The notes beneath the pieces are model-generated. The model saw only the letters and a list, made by a program, of their open reading frames with translations. It made no database searches and was not told the DNA's origin. A stretch of DNA of 64,000 nucleotides, from contig CP051234.1 in assembly GCA_017792465.1 (NCBI GenBank), forward strand, positions 2,234,606 to 2,298,605, read 5' to 3'. Shown here one piece after another: positions 63,022 to 64,000 of the stretch (positions within the stretch are counted from its first letter, which is position 1; every line of letters begins with the position of its first letter). A program made the position numbers and the translations under genes. The DNA comes from Filomicrobium sp. GTDB taxonomy: Bacteria; Pseudomonadota; Alphaproteobacteria; Rhizobiales; Hyphomicrobiaceae.

Positions 63022-64000
63022 TCAAGCCGCCTTGGCGCGGCTGTTCACGAGCTTCACGATATCGGCCATGATGTCGTTCAACTGGAAGTCCTTGGGCGTG
63101 TAGACGGCGGCGACGCCCATGGCCTTCAACTGGGCCTCGTCTTCGGGCGGGATGATACCGCCGACGATGAGCGGGATATCGCCAATGCCTTCGGTGCGCA
63201 TCCGCTCCAGGACATCCTTGACGAGCGGCACGTGGCTTCCCGACAGGATCGACAGTCCGACGACGTGGACGCTTTCATCGACGGCGGCGCGGACGATCTG
63301 CGATGGGGTCAGGCGGATGCCTTCGTAGACGACTTCCATGCCGCAATCGCGGGCGCGGACGGCGATCTGTTCGGCGCCGTTGGAATGCCCGTCGAGACCC
63401 GGCTTGCCGACCAGGAACTTGAGACGGCGGCCGAGGCCTTCGGATACCGCATCGACGGAGGTGCGGACGGCGGAGATCTCAGCCCCGTCGGTGACACGAC
63501 CGGAGGCTGATACGCCGGTTGGGGCGCGGTAATCGCCGAAGATCTTGCGCAGGAGGCCGCCCCATTCGCCGCTGGTGACACCGGCTTTGGCGCAGGCGAT
63601 CGACGGCTCCATGACGTTGCGGCCTTCCTTGCAGGCGGCTTCCAGATCAGCAAGTGCTGCTTCGGCGGCTTTGTTGTCGCGGCTTTCACGCCAGGCTTTC
63701 AGCTTGGCGATCTGCTCGGCTTCGACGGCCGGGTCGACGACGAGGATCGCGCCTTCTCCCGCCGACAGCGGCGAGGTTTCAGTTTCGGTCCAGCGGTTGA
63801 CGCCGACAACGACCTGCTCGCCCGCTTCAATGGCGGCGAGGCGTTCGGAGTTGCTCTCGACCAGCTTGCGCTTCATGTAGTCGATGGCTGCAACTGCGCC
63901 GCCCATCTTGTCGATGGCTGCGAGTTCGGCGAGCGCCTCCTCTTTCAAGGCGGCGACCTTCAATTCGACTTCCTTCGAACCATCGAAGATATCGGCGTAG
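63022..64000 (-). CDS. ecm: Ethylmalonyl-CoA mutase, C-terminal part (partial at window edge)
   Basis: The frame runs off the window; 326 residues are visible. It is the C-terminal half of a B12-dependent acyl-CoA mutase: the end of the catalytic barrel and linker, then the cobalamin-binding domain with KPGLDGHSNGAEQIAVRARDCG, where the DxHxxG histidine ligates cobalt, and GLSILSGSH plus IPLIVGGIIPPED downstream. The close match to the Ecm/MeaA pattern (GLDGHSNGAEQ, YEGIRLTP) favours ethylmalonyl-CoA mutase over methylmalonyl-CoA mutase. It converts ethylmalonyl-CoA to methylsuccinyl-CoA in acetate or C1 assimilation and draws on the same crotonyl/acetoacetyl-CoA pool as PhaA and PhaB. Confidence 0.87.
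   Translation of the reverse strand, partial: YADIFDGSKEVELKVAALKEEALAELAAIDKMGGAVAAIDYMKRKLVESNSERLAAIEAGEQVVVGVNRWTETETSPLSAGEGAILVVDPAVEAEQIAKLKAWRESRDNKAAEAALADLEAACKEGRNVMEPSIACAKAGVTSGEWGGLLRKIFGDYRAPTGVSASGRVTDGAEISAVRTSVDAVSEGLGRRLKFLVGKPGLDGHSNGAEQIAVRARDCGMEVVYEGIRLTPSQIVRAAVDESVHVVGLSILSGSHVPLVKDVLERMRTEGIGDIPLIVGGIIPPEDEAQLKAMGVAAVYTPKDFQLNDIMADIVKLVNSRAKAA

Overview
The window looks like chromosomal DNA of a GC-rich alphaproteobacterium, most likely of the order Hyphomicrobiales (Rhizobiales), perhaps close to Hyphomicrobium. The evidence is the polyhydroxybutyrate gene set (phaA, phaB, phaR), an ethylmalonyl-CoA mutase, OpgG/OpgH/OpgC glucan genes, a BA14K-family protein, and many promoters of the GGAAC-N16/17-CGTT type used by EcfG general-stress sigma factors. 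I see no prophage, insertion sequence, CRISPR array or rRNA. One tRNA-Leu(CAA) is present.

Layout. 0-6 kb: the 3' part of a very large membrane protein that joins a vWA-like region, a block of membrane helices, a D,D-carboxypeptidase domain, a degenerate EnvC/LytM domain and a zinc amidase. 6-13 kb: an asparagine synthase, then a gamma-glutamyltransferase-like enzyme divergent from a DctP-DctQ-DctM TRAP transporter. 13-19 kb: opgG-opgH facing an opgC-SGNH hydrolase pair, a periplasmic-glucan synthesis and modification locus. 18.8-26.5 kb: a compact stress island in which nearly every transcription unit has an EcfG-like promoter (receiver protein, zinc metallopeptidase, PNPOx protein, diheme-type protein, DUF2383 protein, tiny membrane protein, small secreted protein, PAP2 phosphatase, diacylglycerol kinase-like protein). 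27-33 kb: a leftward series of patatin, acetoacetate decarboxylase, 3-hydroxybutyrate dehydrogenase, FAD monooxygenase and a permease.

33-38 kb: cytochrome c, and a histidine kinase/NtrC-type regulator pair divergent from yfdX. yfdX has a good sigma-54 promoter and an upstream inverted repeat that could be the enhancer. 38-43 kb: two small unknown genes, soluble transhydrogenase, two paralogous lipoproteins and a sulfotransferase-like protein. 43-47 kb: a tungstate ABC transporter (tupB-tupC-tupA) with its regulator. 47-52 kb: 1-Cys peroxiredoxin, BA14K protein, phaB, phaA and divergent phaR. 52-60 kb: a PAS-GGDEF-EAL protein, a CAP-domain lipoprotein, a polysaccharide flippase, a D-Ala-D-Ala carboxypeptidase and several unknown small genes. 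60-64 kb: tRNA-Leu, three tandem copies of a small secreted Cys-rich protein, a membrane-anchored unknown and the 3' part of ethylmalonyl-CoA mutase.

Themes: envelope remodelling and osmoadaptation (peptidoglycan enzymes, glucans, MscS, lipid phosphatase and kinase), general stress control, and C4 storage metabolism (PHB synthesis and 3-hydroxybutyrate/acetoacetate use, with the ethylmalonyl-CoA pathway). Family assignments rest on motifs read by eye. No database search was run.
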